Position numbers and translations under genes: made by a program. From Bacteroidetes/Chlorobi group bacterium ChocPot_Mid (GTDB lineage: Bacteria > Bacteroidota > Ignavibacteria > Kapaibacteriales > UBA2268): DNA of 36,435 bases. The notes below the pieces were generated by a model that saw only the letters and a program-made list of their open reading frames with translations, was not told where the DNA came from and did not search any database. Positions within the stretch are counted from its first letter, which is position 1. The number at the start of each line of letters is the position of its first letter. The DNA is taken from positions 1 through 36,435 of the forward strand of contig RCNQ01000060.1 of NCBI GenBank assembly GCA_003731675.1, read 5' to 3'. Positions 34,849-36,435 of the stretch are shown here, one piece after another.

Positions 34849-35061
34849 ACTAAGAAAATTTTAGAAAAACATTATTCTATTATTATATTGTACTTAGTTT
34901 ATAAAGCTGAGAAAAAAATATAATATGAGAAAATATTCATTTTTTTCTTGTTTTAATTAAATTTTTCAAGTATTTTGCAATCAAATATTTAGATTTTTTT
35001 GATAAATATTAAAAAAATATTTTGAAATTAGCTAAAAGTTTTGCATTTTTGGATTTAGACG

Positions 35062-35087
35062 ATTCTCTTAAGCAGCATTAAGAGAAT
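35062..35087. repeat. Perfect 10-bp inverted repeat with 6-base loop
   Basis: ATTCTCTTAA (35062-35071) and TTAAGAGAAT (35078-35087) flank GCAGCA. It lies about 200 bases before ftsQ and has no T run behind it on either side, so it is not a standard terminator; a leader RNA hairpin or protein site is possible. Confidence 0.7.
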
Positions 35088-35168
35088 TAGGGACGAGAAA
35101 AAATTCATTTTTTAAGAATAAACTTAATATGAATTTAGCATTTTTTTTAATTAAATAATATTAAATTT

Positions 35169-35206
35169 ATCTCTGCACATGCAAAAAATGTGTGGTGGAA
35201 AGAGAT
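35169..35206 (+). promoter_or_regulatory. Nested hairpin in the probable ftsQ leader
   Basis: An outer 6-bp pair (ATCTCT at 35169-35174, AGAGAT at 35201-35206) encloses an inner 5-bp hairpin (CACAT at 35176-35180, ATGTG at 35188-35192). It ends about 80 bases upstream of the ftsQ ATG. It could be a structured leader; no known family is recognised. Confidence 0.3.
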
Positions 35207-35287
35207 TTTGTATAATTAGAAGTGTGAATGAGCAGCACGTTTGCACATTATTTTGTCTTTTAAATTATTCGAACAAAAAATAATTTG

Positions 35288-36097
35288 ATGCAGAGGGGAA
35301 TATTAAATAGAATTCTAAAGAGGATGTTCAGCAAGGAAAATCGCTTGTTTTTGTATCTGTTAATTATTATCCTTACAGTGCTTTTTATTTCTGCTTATGC
35401 AAATAAATGGTCATCAAAGCAATCCATACAAAGTTTCATCATTACGGGAAATAAGTTTATTCCGACGGAGGAATTGTTAGGAAATGTTGATTCGGCATTG
35501 ATAGATTGTAGTAGAGATGAACTCGAACTTTTGGATTTGAAGGATAAGATTGTGAAACATCCATTTGTTATGAGTTCTTTCGTCATGCAAAAAGGAGCTA
35601 ATTCAATTGAAATCGAAATTAATGAGAGGAAACCTGTTGCAATCTTAATTAAGAATGATGGGAGTTTATGTTACAGTGATTTTTTTGGGAATATACTACC
35701 ATACCGTCTTTCGTTGAAATTTTGCGGACTTCCTGTGCTGAGAAATTTTTTTGTTAATGGTATTTTAGATAGTGCGGGATTGAAAGATGCAATTGAAATT
35801 TTGAAGGAAATCCGGAAACCTGAATTTGCTAAAATATCCAGTATAATTTCTGAAATTGAATATCAAAAAGGTAGTTTTAATTTTATATCATCAGATTATT
35901 CTTATCCAATTATTTTTGGATGTGCTAATAATATAAAGGTAAAACTTGAAATACTTGATGATTTTTATAATAATGCATTTTTTGAATTAGATGCTAAAGA
36001 TATCAGATATGTTGATGTCAGATGGAACGAAAGAATAATTGTTCAGACAAATAGCGATTATTTAAATACATTGATACAAGCAAATGTGTTGCAGTAG
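35288..36097 (+). CDS. ftsQ: Cell division protein FtsQ/DivIB
   Basis: FtsQ is a bitopic inner-membrane protein of the divisome. The 269-residue product (ATG 35288; an in-frame TTG one codon earlier was rejected) has a basic cytoplasmic tail, one transmembrane helix (about 19-38), a POTRA domain (about 43-112: SIQSFIITGNKFIPTEELLG, then VKHPFVMSSFVMQKGANSIEIEINERKPVAIL) and an FtsQ beta domain (DGSLCYSDFFGNILPY, LPVLRNF, YVDVRWNERIIVQ). Sequence is divergent, as usual for the family; the place directly before ftsA supports the call. The murein genes of the dcw cluster, such as murC, do not precede it here. Confidence 0.88.
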   Translation: MQRGILNRILKRMFSKENRLFLYLLIIILTVLFISAYANKWSSKQSIQSFIITGNKFIPTEELLGNVDSALIDCSRDELELLDLKDKIVKHPFVMSSFVMQKGANSIEIEINERKPVAILIKNDGSLCYSDFFGNILPYRLSLKFCGLPVLRNFFVNGILDSAGLKDAIEILKEIRKPEFAKISSIISEIEYQKGSFNFISSDYSYPIIFGCANNIKVKLEILDDFYNNAFFELDAKDIRYVDVRWNERIIVQTNSDYLNTLIQANVLQ

Positions 36098-36141
36098 TTT
36101 TTAAATTAAGAAAGAAGTTTAAAAATAAATGGAAGTTAGTT

Positions 36142-36435
36142 ATGTTAGGTAAAAAGCAAACACCAAAGAACGGGACACAGGTTAAGCAACAGATTTCTGT
36201 TGGTCTTGATATAGGGACATCAAAAGTCTGTGCATTAGTAGCTTCACCTGGTGACCGCATCAATACTTTGAATATCTTAGGTATTGGTATAACCGACAGT
36301 GATGGCTTGAACAGAGGAGTTGTCGTTAATATCGAAAAAACAGTCAGAACCATTAAGAAAGCAATCGAACAGGCGGAGCAACAATCAGGTTGTGAAATAA
36401 AGGAAGTGATTGTAGGTATTGCAGGTGACCACGTT
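36142..36435 (+). CDS. ftsA: Cell division protein FtsA (3' partial)
   Basis: The first 98 codons of FtsA run to the window edge. After a short basic leader (MLGKKQTPKNGTQVKQQ) comes ISVGLDIGTSKVCALVA, the phosphate-1 motif of the actin/Hsp70 ATPase fold, then LGIGITDSDGLNRGVVVNIEKT and the start of domain 1C (EVIVGIAGDHV). FtsA anchors FtsZ to the membrane. The start is ATG 36142, 44 bases after ftsQ; an ATG at 36129 is closed after seven codons. A GGAAG lies before it. ftsZ would be expected just outside the window. Confidence 0.94.
   Translation, partial: MLGKKQTPKNGTQVKQQISVGLDIGTSKVCALVASPGDRINTLNILGIGITDSDGLNRGVVVNIEKTVRTIKKAIEQAEQQSGCEIKEVIVGIAGDHV

Larger units (their letters stand above)
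34849..35287. other. Gene-free region upstream of ftsQ
   Basis: About 440 AT-rich bases between the SDR gene and ftsQ. No gene was recognised apart from a 34-codon ORF that I reject. It carries two hairpins (35062-35087 and 35169-35206) and should contain the promoter of the ftsQ-ftsA unit. Confidence 0.55.

Noticed and set aside
35179..35283. 34-codon ORF with several Cys directly before ftsQ
   Set aside because: No ribosome binding site, no recognisable features, and it overlaps a hairpin; such short ORFs are common by chance.

Overview
The window is AT-rich DNA from a Bacteroidota-type bacterium. The clearest markers are two secreted proteins ending in a type IX secretion (T9SS, Por) sorting domain, two weak-lipobox lipoproteins, a DUF2807/GIN-domain protein, a TIGR01777 epimerase and mostly weak Shine-Dalgarno sequences. 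The protein set fits the Ignavibacteria/Kapabacteria side of that group, but this placement is inference; no rRNA or tRNA gene was found to anchor it.

Layout. 1-771: 3' part of a McrBC restriction gene (mcrC), cut by the window edge. 835-2788 (minus): epimerase, L9 and S6; the usual ssb/rpsR genes are missing between rpsF and rplI. 3075-6350 (plus): membrane spermidine-synthase-like protein and a site-2 protease. 6356-7870 (minus): SLC13 anion transporter. 8100-8552: small lipoprotein. 8749-12784 (minus): recN and a YfhO membrane protein. 12956-13711: PASTA protein. 13715-16572 (minus): scpB, scpA, alr. 16573-17069: gene-free, very AT-rich, with one perfect DnaA box. 17070-23174 (plus): proline-catabolic P5C dehydrogenase with an in-frame histone H1-like Lys/Ala tail, a strong terminator, a TrmH-type methyltransferase, and a large GH26-GH26-SGNH secreted enzyme. 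23453-25710: cydA without cydB, and a GIN-domain lipoprotein. 25780-26907 (minus): PQQ-propeller lipoprotein. 26908-27513: gene-free, with 14-bp tandem repeats. 27514-30074 (plus): three-gene unit of two unrecognised proteins and a T9SS cargo. 30095-32347 (minus): UvrD/PcrA helicase. 32589-34848 (plus): glycyl-tRNA synthetase and an SDR protein. 34849-35287: gene-free, with two hairpins. 35288-36435: ftsQ and the start of ftsA.

How it fits together. Most of the window is housekeeping: translation (S6, L9, GlyRS, TrmH), chromosome maintenance (RecN, ScpAB, UvrD), wall and division (Alr, PASTA protein, FtsQ, FtsA), respiration (CydA) and proline use. Accessory parts are McrC, the mannanase-like secreted enzyme and the 27514-30074 unit. 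The points most worth following are the dehydrogenase/H1-tail arrangement, which may be a nested gene with its own ribosome binding site, and the 27514-30074 unit, whose base composition shifts sharply from about 46% to about 20% and back to 50% GC in hand-counted rows. The second pattern suggests replacement of the middle of the unit between a resident first gene and a resident sorting-domain cassette.
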